This document shows positions 8,935 to 16,587 of a DNA stretch of 37,964 nt, one piece after another; position 1 is the first letter of the stretch, and each line of letters starts with the position of its first letter. The notes under the pieces were generated by a model. It made no database searches. It saw nothing but the letters and a program-made list of their open reading frames with translations, and was not told the DNA's origin. Where the stretch lies: the IMG/VR virus record IMGVR_UViG_3300045918_000841, positions 1 through 37,964 of that record; one strand, 5' to 3'. Source of the stretch: a virus. A program made the translations under genes and the position numbers.

Positions 8935-11063
8935 GCCGGCACCTGTTCACTATCATATTGAACAGCAGGCGCAACACCAGACTCAACACCATCCATCACG
9001 CCAGCACCGGCATTGGCCGGGAACATCGGAGACGTATTCTGCGGGATCTGTGCGCCCGCCGGAATCTGTTGCTGTTGAACATTGGCCGGATAAATCGGCG
9101 CCGCATCCTGATCAACAAACCCGGCAGACTTGGCAATCGCATCAGCGACCGGCGTAACCCCCGGCACCTGTACCGCCGTCTGCGCCGTATTCATCGCCGC
9201 ATACAACGCCTCAACCCGCTGTACCATCGCCCGCACATCGTTCAGATCCTTCTCTGACTTCAGTTTATTAACCTGTGCCTCTACTACCTCCGGTGGATTC
9301 TTCGCCTGCAGCGCTTTTTGCAACTCTTCAACCTGCTGCATCAGCTTCATCTTCTCCGGATCTTCCTCCTGACCACGCTTCATCAGGAACCGGGCACCAT
9401 CCTTGTAGCCGCACTTGCCGAAGATCTCCTTGGCAACCTCCATCTCCTGATCCGACAGCGGACGATGCAGTGCATCAGGCCCGATAATAGAAACCAGCGA
9501 CGTCATCGCCTTCAAAAACTTCTCCAGCTGGAACATCGGATTAACCGCGCCCACTCCGACATTGCAGGTCAACAGCACATCCTGCCGGATCAACTCCGTA
9601 AACAGCTCATCACTCATCTGCTCGGGAGTCACACCCGCCTTGGCTGCCGCCATCTGCAACACCTTCGGATTCGTCTCCAGCGTCTGCTCCATCACAATCA
9701 CCTGACGCAACACCGGCTCCACCCACGTCTCGGTAAACACCTTCAGGTCATACTCAGACACCTGGTTTGCATTGGCACTCAGCAGGTTCATACCGCCAAC
9801 CGTCTCATTCAGCTTGCGGTTGCTAGCAACAGAAGATCCCGAAAACGCCCCCGCCAGATCATCAAAATCGAGATTCAGCCGGTCCTGCTCCTGATAGGCT
9901 GACGCCGTAGCATCATCAGTCGTAATAACCCGCACATCATTAACATCATCAGCCAGCGTAATAGATCCCGGCACGTTGCGCACCAGACTGGTCATATCAA
10001 CATTACGCCCGCGCTTGATGATATAGCGCTTCTCATTGGCCAGACGCACCGCATGACGCCGCTCGTTGGCAACATCATTAATTTCAACCTGGACATCACG
10101 GGTCAAACTCGGCTTACTCGACTTATACGCCTTATGTGCCTCCAGGATCGTAAACCCGATCACCACCGGACGCCCCCACGGGTACCGATCAGTCACCAGT
10201 TCCGGCTCAGACAGTATCCGCTCTTTCCCCAAGGTAAAAAAGCGCACATCCATATCATCAACCTTGATCATATTTTCATGCACCCAGACGATCATATAAT
10301 CAGTCTGGCCGCCGCCACCTTGCTCTTTCGGATCAATACCCCGATTCTCCCGCGTCATCCGGATAGTATCAGTCGTGTTCTTGCTCGCCGCGATAATGGC
10401 TGTTTCATCATACTTCCGCCACTCACCACTGCGCATCTTGGCCTTAACGTCAATCACATACATCGGCCATTCGATTATCAGATACGGTGACGAATCAACC
10501 GGATCACGCCAATCAGACGCCGGATCGAACTTGACATTCTCAATCGGCAGCAGACGAATCTCCGGGCGGTCCTTGTCTTTGAGCCAATCTTGATGAGAAG
10601 CCACCACGCCACACGTCTCCGCCTCCTGAAACGCCCCGATACAGGTAATGAACCACGGCAGGCCATGCGGTTTCGGCCTGGTCAAACGATACTGCATCAA
10701 ACCCTTGATAAACTGGGCCCCCATGCGGTTCAACTCATCATCATCATTCTCCGGACGAATAGAAATAACATCCTCAGTCGAGAAGAACGCCGCAGAAGCG
10801 GTCGCCTCGTTCTTCCTGATCGTCGCCCGCGTTTTCGGCCGAAACAGCTTTGACTTCAGCGTAAACGAATCAGTAAAATACTTTGACCCCTCCGGGTGGA
10901 CACTCTGAAACTGCCGCACATCCTGAATAATCCGATTACGGATAGCCGTATCGAAATAATTACTCGATGTCGTATGAGCCGTATTAGCCAGCTGCAGCCA
11001 GAAACGGTCACTCTCACTATCCACACCGTCCAGCGGCGCAGCAACCTCACCCTTTGGCAACAT
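8931..11063 (-). CDS. Portal protein
   Basis: The start chosen is the ATG at 11063 (MLPKGEVAAPLDG), with GGGAAGGA upstream; it overlaps the preceding gene by 17 bp. The resulting 710-residue protein has the size of P22/N4-type portals. It carries an LLPIENVKFDPASDWRDP segment and a VQVEINDVANERRHAVRLAN helix typical of the portal wing and stem. The C-terminal third has a long coiled coil (EEDPEKMKLMQQVEELQKAL) and a Pro/Gln-rich tail. Portals form the dodecameric DNA channel at one capsid vertex and dock the terminase. Position directly after the terminase block supports the call. Confidence 0.85.
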   Translation of the reverse strand: MLPKGEVAAPLDGVDSESDRFWLQLANTAHTTSSNYFDTAIRNRIIQDVRQFQSVHPEGSKYFTDSFTLKSKLFRPKTRATIRKNEATASAAFFSTEDVISIRPENDDDELNRMGAQFIKGLMQYRLTRPKPHGLPWFITCIGAFQEAETCGVVASHQDWLKDKDRPEIRLLPIENVKFDPASDWRDPVDSSPYLIIEWPMYVIDVKAKMRSGEWRKYDETAIIAASKNTTDTIRMTRENRGIDPKEQGGGGQTDYMIVWVHENMIKVDDMDVRFFTLGKERILSEPELVTDRYPWGRPVVIGFTILEAHKAYKSSKPSLTRDVQVEINDVANERRHAVRLANEKRYIIKRGRNVDMTSLVRNVPGSITLADDVNDVRVITTDDATASAYQEQDRLNLDFDDLAGAFSGSSVASNRKLNETVGGMNLLSANANQVSEYDLKVFTETWVEPVLRQVIVMEQTLETNPKVLQMAAAKAGVTPEQMSDELFTELIRQDVLLTCNVGVGAVNPMFQLEKFLKAMTSLVSIIGPDALHRPLSDQEMEVAKEIFGKCGYKDGARFLMKRGQEEDPEKMKLMQQVEELQKALQAKNPPEVVEAQVNKLKSEKDLNDVRAMVQRVEALYAAMNTAQTAVQVPGVTPVADAIAKSAGFVDQDAAPIYPANVQQQQIPAGAQIPQNTSPMFPANAGAGVMDGVESGVAPAVQYDSEQVPA
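8943..8965. promoter_or_regulatory. 23-bp palindromic operator copy (inside 3' end of portal gene)
   Basis: Arms CTGTTCA and TGAACAG are separated by nine bases, and the minus-strand spacer is ATATGATAG. The copy at 26078-26100 has the same arms and shares six of nine spacer bases. The upstream region of the terminase operon (13728-13748) has the same left arm and spacer. The site ends 9 bp before the ATG of the 97-residue gene. It also encodes part of the portal C-terminus, so it could be coincidental, but the conserved spacer argues for a binding site. Confidence 0.55.
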
Positions 11064-11427
11064 TGATAATCCTTCCCGCAAAATCACGCGGCAGTTCAGC
11101 AATCTCTTGATATCTCATCGCCCCGCGCGTCACATTGAAGCGCTCCAGAATCTCCCCACCATACATCATCGCCTTATGCTCCAGCTCCGAGACCGACGCC
11201 GGGCCATCCATAAATACCCGGCAACCCAGCTGGCCATCAAGAGAAACATTGATGATATCGATCATCCCCTTACGCCGGTCAGCCCGTATCAGCCAATCAT
11301 ACAACGGATAATGCTTCATCAGCACCGCCCCGACGATCTCACACAACTGCTGATCAAGCGGATCAGCAATCTCCATCGGCTCCAACTCCCGCGAAACATG
11401 CGGCACGAAATCAGGCATACCAAACAT
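11047..11427 (-). CDS. Hypothetical phage protein between terminase and portal, 126 aa
   Basis: The start is the ATG at 11427, with GGGGAG six bases upstream and a TGATG overlap with the 55-residue gene. The protein (MFGMPDFVPHVSRELEPMEI at the start) has mixed helix and strand character and contains RADRRKGMIDIINVSLDGQL. No catalytic residues stand out and I do not recognise the family. It is encoded inside the packaging module and is probably co-translated with the portal, so a connector or packaging accessory role is possible. Confidence 0.6.
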   Translation of the reverse strand: MFGMPDFVPHVSRELEPMEIADPLDQQLCEIVGAVLMKHYPLYDWLIRADRRKGMIDIINVSLDGQLGCRVFMDGPASVSELEHKAMMYGGEILERFNVTRGAMRYQEIAELPRDFAGRIINVAKG

Positions 11428-11594
11428 CAAACACTCCCCTTATACGGATCTTTCGGCTGTTCAAACGTTCTGCCGTTACTAAAGCGATAGGCCGGATCAG
11501 CCGCTTTCAACCGCTCTGGATCAACCGCATTCACCAGCCGATCCCACATCACCGAACTTGACCGTGTTTCTGTTCGTGGTTCTTCATTTGCCAT
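11427..11594 (-). CDS. Small phage protein between terminase and portal genes, 55 aa
   Basis: Reading the minus strand from the ATG at 11594 gives 55 residues beginning MANEEPRTETRSSSVMWDRL and ending PKDPYKGSV. The ATG overlaps the terminase stop (TGATG), and its own stop overlaps the next start in the same way. It contains DPERLKAADPAYRFSNGRTF, a pattern seen in short virion-associated proteins. Composition is soluble and basic/acidic. The function is unknown; the two exact overlaps are the main evidence that it is translated. Confidence 0.6.
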   Translation of the reverse strand: MANEEPRTETRSSSVMWDRLVNAVDPERLKAADPAYRFSNGRTFEQPKDPYKGSV

Positions 11595-13093
11595 CACGCC
11601 GCCTCCGGTACCAACATACCCTCATCAAACATAATCGGCTCGCTGTAATCCATATCGTACAACCGGCTTACCGCATCAATCAGGTCATCCGGCACGCCCT
11701 GTGTCGGAAAATTCAGATACTCATTCAAAAAACGCTGATTCAGCGAATACAAATTACCCTCATGGTCCCGCTGCTTCACCGGCACCAACACCCGGTACTG
11801 CTCACCTGACTCACGCATCATTCGCTGATTCTTCGTCTCACCATCAGCCACCGCAATCAGAAAAAACTTCCCCACCTTGAAATCAGGCACCAACCGCTGC
11901 ACCCGATCCTCCTTGCTCTGCCCCGAATTCTGTGACCAATTCAGTTCCTTAATTTCGAAACTATCCCCATCATCCCGCATCTTCTCTTCAAAATGCTCAA
12001 TATCGCTCTGCATGCCATACTTCTCGTATCCGACCCACACCAACTGCACCCCCGGACGATTCAACCACTTGCGCCGCATCCCCCGCAGCGCCTCCCACCG
12101 CTCCGCCAGGTTCATCTTATGACAGAAACCATCCAGCAGATACTTGTTCCGGGCACCATCCACGCCGATAACCGCAATCGCCGTATTATCGCTCGTTTTC
12201 TTCTTGCTGCTGGCCGGATCACCCATGATGTAGACATTCAACGTCGCCGGGCGCACATCAGTAAACTTCAACCACTCCTTGCGGAAGATACCGTTTACCG
12301 CCTTACGGATCTTCCAGTTACCCTCCAGCAGCCGCGACCGCTGCACCTCATCCAACGCCAGCAGGTTCGCCTCATAATCCGGATCAGCCTCCATCAACTT
12401 CTTGTTATCCGACAACAGCGCCGAGATAAACGTCACAGACTTCGGTTTAACCGTCGGGCCATACACATCAAGCAACTCTTGACGCGAATCAGACCAGATC
12501 AGCTTATCGTTGATACGAATAAACCAGCGGATCTTTCCGGACCGCTCAGGAATCGGCAACCCGGTCTCCTGATTAATCCACCACGCGATAAAAACCGCCA
12601 CCCAACTATCCACATCAGGATTCGTTGACGCCCGCACATACGGACGAACGCCGCACATCGATCGGTTACGACTTAACATGTAAAAGAACTGAGTTTCAGT
12701 AAAGTGCGTGAGCTCATCAAAACAAATCAGCGGAACTTGAGACCCCTGCCAATTCAACACACTCGATTCATTCTCCAAATGGCTGAACTTAATAAATCCG
12801 CCCTTCGGAAAATCCCACAACATCGTGTGGCTGACCGGCTTCGCTCCTGCATGCGGGTAGAGCTTCATCGACTCATCCCACAAACCGCCGGGGTTTTTTA
12901 CCTGAACCGCATTGCGCCTGAAAAAGACCGTAAAATACTCAGGGTTAGTAGAAACATGCCGGAGTGGCTCCAACAGCAGCGCCCAACTCTTACCCCCTCC
13001 AGCAGCCCCACCATAAATTGCAATATCAGCCGATGACGACAGGAACATCTCCTGCGGACCAGCCTGCGGTCTAATCTCTGTTATCTCGGCCAT
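11594..13093 (-). CDS. terL: Terminase large subunit
   Basis: This 499-residue DNA-packaging motor has an N-terminal ATPase and a C-terminal RNase H-like nuclease. Walker A is GGAAGGGKSWALL (about residues 28-40) and Walker B is LICFDE (122-127). The first nuclease acidic residue lies in YIMGDPASSKKKTSDNTAIAV (about 288-308), and the last in VPDDLIDAVSRLYDMDY near residue 470. It cuts concatemeric DNA and pumps it through the portal. The ATG at 13093 lies 23 bp inside the small-subunit gene, a common terS-terL arrangement. The length is normal. Confidence 0.95.
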   Translation of the reverse strand: MAEITEIRPQAGPQEMFLSSSADIAIYGGAAGGGKSWALLLEPLRHVSTNPEYFTVFFRRNAVQVKNPGGLWDESMKLYPHAGAKPVSHTMLWDFPKGGFIKFSHLENESSVLNWQGSQVPLICFDELTHFTETQFFYMLSRNRSMCGVRPYVRASTNPDVDSWVAVFIAWWINQETGLPIPERSGKIRWFIRINDKLIWSDSRQELLDVYGPTVKPKSVTFISALLSDNKKLMEADPDYEANLLALDEVQRSRLLEGNWKIRKAVNGIFRKEWLKFTDVRPATLNVYIMGDPASSKKKTSDNTAIAVIGVDGARNKYLLDGFCHKMNLAERWEALRGMRRKWLNRPGVQLVWVGYEKYGMQSDIEHFEEKMRDDGDSFEIKELNWSQNSGQSKEDRVQRLVPDFKVGKFFLIAVADGETKNQRMMRESGEQYRVLVPVKQRDHEGNLYSLNQRFLNEYLNFPTQGVPDDLIDAVSRLYDMDYSEPIMFDEGMLVPEAA

Positions 13094-13685
13094 TGTCCGG
13101 AATATAGATCCTCACCACGTTCTCTGTTGCAATCGGCCCACCATCCTTACCCGTCAACTCCATTTTATCCTTATGCAGCCCCAGTATCTTCGCCAGTTCA
13201 ACCGCCGATTGATGGCGCTGCGGTACCTTGAACATCACATGCGTAGTGCCAAACTTACTATCACGCTCAACATCAAACTCCAGGATAGACGCCGCCTCAC
13301 TACTGATCGCCTCAATCGACTGAGGCTTGCCAAGTTCATCAAGATACTCACGCCGATCGATCTTCAACACCTTACCGTGATACTCCATCAGATCAGCAGC
13401 AGTAACCTCATAACGCCGGCGCAACTCATCACGTATCTGCCCGATTCTTTTGACAATCTTATCTTTTCTTAGCATTTTGCATGCTTGAACCGCAGCCGTC
13501 TCGTCACTTACTTCCGGATGAATCGCCTTATACGCCTTGGTGCCGTTGTTACGCAGCACATACTCCCAGCAAACACGCTCCTGATCAGGGCGCAGCACAA
13601 TAGACTCGTACCCGAGCGCATCCGCCATCCCCGGCAGCGCAACTTGACCCGGCACAGAACCGGTATGTGAAGAAAGTCCATCCAT
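13071..13685 (-). CDS. terS: Terminase small subunit
   Basis: This 204-residue protein has the Terminase_2-type layout. A helix-turn-helix region comprises RPDQERVCWEYVLRNNGTKA, YKAIHP and ETAAVQACKMLRKDKIVKRI. It is followed by a helical oligomerisation part (LRRRYEVTAADLMEYHGKVL). The C-terminus contains VELAKILGLHKDKMELTG, common in this family. It recognises phage DNA and loads the large subunit encoded immediately downstream. It is the first gene of the late operon; upstream are an operator copy and the terminator of the early operon. Confidence 0.85.
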   Translation of the reverse strand: MDGLSSHTGSVPGQVALPGMADALGYESIVLRPDQERVCWEYVLRNNGTKAYKAIHPEVSDETAAVQACKMLRKDKIVKRIGQIRDELRRRYEVTAADLMEYHGKVLKIDRREYLDELGKPQSIEAISSEAASILEFDVERDSKFGTTHVMFKVPQRHQSAVELAKILGLHKDKMELTGKDGGPIATENVVRIYIPDNGRDNRD

Positions 13686-13727
13686 AATCGACAGCTACCG
13701 CAACATAAAACATTTCTCAACAAAAAA

Positions 13728-13748
13728 ATTCACTATCATATTGAACAG
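13728..13748 (-). promoter_or_regulatory. Operator copy upstream of terminase (late) operon
   Basis: On the minus strand this reads CTGTTCA, then the spacer ATATGATAG, then TGAA followed by T's, so the right arm is partial. The first 18 bases (13731-13748) are identical to the minus strand at 8948-8965. It begins directly after the T-tract of the terminator at 13749-13772. TATGAT inside it could serve as a -10 box, but no good -35 lies at the right distance, so I do not call a promoter. Confidence 0.5.
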
Positions 13749-13772
13749 AAAAAAGGCCAGGTTTCCCCGGCC
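13749..13772 (-). terminator. Rho-independent terminator of the early/replication operon
   Basis: On the minus strand a 7-bp GC-rich stem (GGCCGGG with CCTGGCC, one G-T pair) and a GAAA loop are followed by six T's. It lies 7 bp after the stop of the gene ending at 13780. It separates the leftward early and replication genes from the terminase operon. Confidence 0.85.
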
Positions 13773-13779
13773 CTTCGGT

Positions 13780-14013
13780 TTATATGCTCACTACCGCCAA
13801 CGAACAATTCACATGCCGCTTCTTCCTGCCGCGCATCTCCCCCTGGTGCAAACCCTTGTGGCGCTTATCGCAATATCGCCGCTTCAAAAAATTATTCTTC
13901 GTCTCCCCCTCCTTCTTAACCAGACCAGCATCACACCACAAACAACTCCGCTCATCATCAGCTACCCCTCCCACAGAGCACCCCCAGAAGATTAATTTTG
14001 TCCATCCCTCCAC
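13780..14013 (-). CDS. Small zinc-knuckle-like phage protein, 77 aa
   Basis: The frame opens with GTG at 14013 and ends 7 bp before a strong terminator. It contains SCLWCDAGL and, 20 residues later, FLKRRYCDKRHKGLHQGE. The spacing CxxC...CxxxH...H suggests a zinc-binding fold like the short HNH or zinc-ribbon proteins near phage replication genes. The N-terminal 20 residues may be untranslated, because the GTG at residue 18 is another candidate start. No family was recognised with certainty. The terminator position and the cysteine pattern are the support. Confidence 0.5.
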   Translation of the reverse strand: MEGWTKLIFWGCSVGGVADDERSCLWCDAGLVKKEGETKNNFLKRRYCDKRHKGLHQGEMRGRKKRHVNCSLAVVSI

Positions 14014-14415
14014 TCAGCCATCAAAGCCTCCCTCTCTGCCGCCGTCACGCCGTCGCTCATGCGCAAAAACCTCCCGAATCGTCTGTGCCTCATCATCGCT
14101 AAACAGCGCCATCACCTTCCGGAACGCCTCATCTGCCAACGTCTCGTTATAACTGGTCGTATCGGACAACGCCTTCCGGGTCAGATCCCCGCGCAGTTGC
14201 GGCCGTGGTGCCTGCCGTGCCAGATCAATCAACTCAGCCGGAACCGGCATAAACCGGCACGTCTCCGCCGCCCGCAGACACGCCCACTCCAGTTCCTCAA
14301 TCAGCCACTTATCCAACGCCCGCAGATACAGCAGTTGCCGCTTCATTGGCCATTCGCAACCCACCGTTTCTGCCAAAGCCAGCAGCGCAGCCAGCAGTCT
14401 CTTTTCCCGATCCAT
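14014..14415 (-). CDS. Probable phage replication helicase-loader-like protein, 133 aa
   Basis: The start is the ATG at 14415 (MDREKRLLAALLALAETVGC), with GGAGG nine bases upstream. The gene overlaps the replication initiator gene by 107 bp. The helical protein contains LDKWLIEELEWACLRAAETC, FMPVPAELIDLARQ and ALFSDDEAQTIREVFAHE. This layout, with a Trp-containing first half and an F-P-P-ELI-like motif, resembles lambda P-type proteins that load the host DnaB helicase. Position directly after the initiator supports this. The similarity is in general pattern, so the assignment is tentative. Confidence 0.5.
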   Translation of the reverse strand: MDREKRLLAALLALAETVGCEWPMKRQLLYLRALDKWLIEELEWACLRAAETCRFMPVPAELIDLARQAPRPQLRGDLTRKALSDTTSYNETLADEAFRKVMALFSDDEAQTIREVFAHERRRDGGREGGFDG

Positions 14416-15277
14416 ATTTCCGTTCCTCCAGTAACCGCAACGCCTCTTGCGTCGCCGCAATATTCGCTTCACTGCGCTGTTCCGCCTTGGTTTTTTTCTC
14501 AACAACGCCTTTCGGTTTGCCTTTCAGGACTTCAAGCAGATACGCAAACGATTTACCGCCATGCAGTGCCATCTGCTCAAACACCGCTTCCAGTTTGTCT
14601 CTCGGATGCCGCAGGCACAACTCCTGAGCCTGATTGTTCAGCCCACCAGGCAGCAACTCCCCTGTCGCCTGGTGATATGCCAAGCGAAACTCAAAAATTG
14701 CCAAACGCTCCGTCATCGTCACCGCCGTTCCGTCTGGCGGTTGATCCAACTCCGTTGTTAACTCCACTACTGGTGACGATGATGTTTCTTCTTTTAGAGA
14801 AGGAGAAGGAGAAGGAGAAGGAGAAGGAGAAGGGGCATTGCTCACAGCAATGCTTGGAGCATCCTCGTAGCATTGCTCTTGCATCTGTTTTGGATAGCTA
14901 CCTGTATTAATTGAACTATTATTTTTATTCCATCGAGCATTGCTTGCCTTTTTTGCTTTCTCTGAACGAGTTGGTGAGCCAATAACCCATGTTTGATGAT
15001 CATCCCAATCATGAGGATAATAGCCGTTCTCTATCTCATCAATAAAACCGACTGATAATAACGACTGAAACAACAACCCCGGTTCACCAGTCCAACAGGC
15101 AATATCCTCAATTTCATCACCAGACCAACCAATTAATTCACCAGTTGGTAGGTACTGGGCAATATACCCCCACATACACACCAAATACTCCATTGGCGAC
15201 TCACCAATTGCTCTTTTCAATCGTTTATACTTAAGGTGACGAGGCAGACCTATACTGATACGGATGTCACTGTTCAT
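14309..15277 (-). CDS. Phage replication initiator / replisome-organizer-type protein
   Basis: This 322-residue protein starts MNSDIRISIGLPRHLKYKRL. Its N-terminal domain (MEYLVCMWGYIAQYLPTGEL, then a segment through IACWTG) resembles the winged-helix domain of phage replisome organizers. It is followed by a Ser-Pro repeat linker (about residues 149-162) and a C-terminal helical domain with PRDKLEAVFEQMALHGGKSF, then AYLLEVLKG, like DnaD/DnaB-type primosome regions. It probably binds the phage origin and recruits a helicase loader, plausibly the overlapping gene downstream. The linker is encoded by a perfect hexanucleotide repeat. Confidence 0.65.
   Translation of the reverse strand: MNSDIRISIGLPRHLKYKRLKRAIGESPMEYLVCMWGYIAQYLPTGELIGWSGDEIEDIACWTGEPGLLFQSLLSVGFIDEIENGYYPHDWDDHQTWVIGSPTRSEKAKKASNARWNKNNSSINTGSYPKQMQEQCYEDAPSIAVSNAPSPSPSPSPSPSLKEETSSSPVVELTTELDQPPDGTAVTMTERLAIFEFRLAYHQATGELLPGGLNNQAQELCLRHPRDKLEAVFEQMALHGGKSFAYLLEVLKGKPKGVVEKKTKAEQRSEANIAATQEALRLLEERKYGSGKETAGCAAGFGRNGGLRMANEAATAVSAGVG
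14799..14834. repeat. Hexanucleotide tandem repeat (GGAGAA)n in replication gene
   Basis: About six uninterrupted copies of a 6-base unit occur on the plus strand. On the minus strand they encode alternating Ser-Pro residues in the linker of the replication initiator. Each copy change would add or remove one Ser-Pro pair without a frameshift. Confidence 0.85.
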
Positions 15278-15316
15278 GCTTCAATCCCCCCCACAGTGGA
15301 TCAAAAAAAACAAAAC

Positions 15317-15490
15317 CTACCCAAAACAATACTTACAGCGAACAAACACCCGCAGCGTAGCCGGATCAACCAACACCAACTCAACCGGTTTCTTACCAGC
15401 CATATCCAACGCCAACGGACAAACCGGCCCAGCGTGAAGCACCTTGGCCTGACGGCCTTTACTGGCAGAAACATAATAGCGCCCTGTCAT
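15317..15490 (-). CDS. Hypothetical small protein coupled to the integron-type integrase, 57 aa
   Basis: The ATG at 15490 overlaps the stop of the integrase gene (ATGA at 15487-15490). The 57-residue product begins MTGRYYVSASKGRQAKVLHA and ends VFVRCKYCFG. It is basic, with cysteines in GPVCPLAL and RCKYC that could form one zinc site. I do not recognise a family. Exact coupling suggests co-expression with the recombinase, either as a partner or as an older phage gene behind which the recombinase gene was placed. Confidence 0.5.
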   Translation of the reverse strand: MTGRYYVSASKGRQAKVLHAGPVCPLALDMAGKKPVELVLVDPATLRVFVRCKYCFG

Positions 15491-16497
15491 GCTACCCTCC
15501 GCAGTTCCGTCACCGGCCGACGATCCAGCGGACTATCAACCCGTGACGGCGTAATGAGATGAACATAAATCATCGTCGTTTCAATTTTACTATGCCCGAG
15601 AATCCGCTGCAGCCGTGGCAGCACAACATCCTGAGCCCCGTCAGCATCCTCCAGCCAATGAGTAGCAAAAGAATGGCGCAGAATATGTGGGTACACCCGC
15701 TTTGTAATACGAGCACGAGCCCCCGCCGCCTTGATCTGCTTCTGCACCGCAGTTTCATGCACAAACCAGCGCCGCTGCACGCCGCTATCCTTTTCCGTAT
15801 AGCGACCAGCAGCCGGGAACACCCACTGCCAACACCAATCCCAGGGAGCATTCGGGGCCTTCTTCGCAAACGCCCCAGGCAGAGCCACACCACCCCAACC
15901 ATCTGCAAGATCCTGCTCATGAATCCGCGCCACCCGTTGCAGATGCTGCTGCAACGGAGCAATCACCAAAGAGGGGAGGGGAACATACCGATCTTTATCC
16001 CCCTTGCCGGCACGGACAATGATAGTCTTACGATCAAAATCAACATCACCAACCCGCAACATGCAGCACTCCATCAGCCGCAGGCCGCAACCATACATCA
16101 AAGCGGCCATCAGCCAGAAGTCACCTTTAAGGTTATCAAGCACCCGCCATACCTCATCACGACTAAGGACAACAGGCAACCGGACCGGACGCTTTGAGCG
16201 AAGAAACGAAATATCACCAAGTTCGATTTTAAGCACCTTGCCATACAGATAGACCAGAGCGCACAAGGCTTGCTTCTGCGTACTGGCCGCGACACCGTTC
16301 TTCCCACCCACCAGATGCGTGAGAAATTGCCCTATTTCAACAACCCCCATATCAGCAGGATGCCTCAGTTTGTGGTGATGGATGAATTGCTTAATCCAAT
16401 TAACGTAGGTATCAATAGTATTCGGGCTCAGTCTCTGGAGCCGCATGTTGTTGCGCACCTGGTCCAGCAGTCGGGGTTTATTCGGTTCAGTCTGCAT
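15487..16497 (-). CDS. intI-like: Integron-integrase-family tyrosine recombinase (IntI-like)
   Basis: This 336-residue protein aligns by eye with IntI1 over its full length. The N-terminal core-binding domain has RLSPNTIDTYVNWIKQFIHH and ASTQKQALCALVYLYGKVL. Catalytic residues are R140 (YGCGLRLMECCMLR), a Lys in GKGDKDR (164-170), H271 and R274 (HILRHSFATH), H302 (LGHS) and Y311 (TTMIYVHL). Between R and H it has the IntI-specific insertion (GVALPGAFAKKAPNAPW, then WCWQWVFPA and SGVQRRWFVHE, about 203-248), which XerC/D-type enzymes lack. The C-terminus has SPLDRRPVTELRRV as in IntI proteins. A five-residue insertion lies between HSFATHWL and LGHS. The start has AAGGAG eight bases upstream. 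Adjacent attC cassettes support a role in cassette recombination. Confidence 0.9.
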   Translation of the reverse strand: MQTEPNKPRLLDQVRNNMRLQRLSPNTIDTYVNWIKQFIHHHKLRHPADMGVVEIGQFLTHLVGGKNGVAASTQKQALCALVYLYGKVLKIELGDISFLRSKRPVRLPVVLSRDEVWRVLDNLKGDFWLMAALMYGCGLRLMECCMLRVGDVDFDRKTIIVRAGKGDKDRYVPLPSLVIAPLQQHLQRVARIHEQDLADGWGGVALPGAFAKKAPNAPWDWCWQWVFPAAGRYTEKDSGVQRRWFVHETAVQKQIKAAGARARITKRVYPHILRHSFATHWLEDADGAQDVVLPRLQRILGHSKIETTMIYVHLITPSRVDSPLDRRPVTELRRVA

Positions 16498-16524
16498 AAG
16501 CGGCTCCTTTATGAGTTAAGTAGT

Positions 16525-16587
16525 TGAAAACGAATACTGCCGTTTCCGGTTATACCGACCGCATGGCGGTCGAATCAGATGTTATAT
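16525..16587 (-). repeat. Terminal attC-like site next to intI (attC0, one side degenerate)
   Basis: On the minus strand the site starts with ATATAAC (16581-16587), the reverse complement of GTTATAT that begins the same cassette at 17148-17154. A 7-bp perfect hairpin (CGACCGC/GCGGTCG, 16556-16572) follows. The far box is poor: GTTTTCA at 16525-16531 is the only GTT at the expected distance. The site lies 28 bp upstream of the integrase start. It may be the last attC with an eroded end, or a fused attI remnant. Confidence 0.6.

Noticed and set aside
8943-8965. The palindrome CTGTTCA/TGAACAG as a LexA (SOS) box
   Set aside because: Outer CTGT...ACAG are 15 bases apart, not 8 as in the enterobacterial site, and the site does not match the different box I know for Geobacter-type LexA. 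It is better read as a phage-specific operator.
9318-12628. Long plus-strand open frames opposite portal and terminase genes
   Set aside because: They are antisense to clearly identified proteins, have unusual His/Arg/Gln-rich composition and lack ribosome sites.
13681-13748. A sigma-70 promoter for the terminase operon
   Set aside because: TATGAT is a possible -10 but there is no acceptable -35 at 16-18 bp, so only the operator copy is listed.
15487-16497. Calling the recombinase XerC/XerD-like
   Set aside because: The IntI-specific insertion before HxxR and the C-terminal SPLD segment fit integron integrases, and attC sites adjoin the gene.
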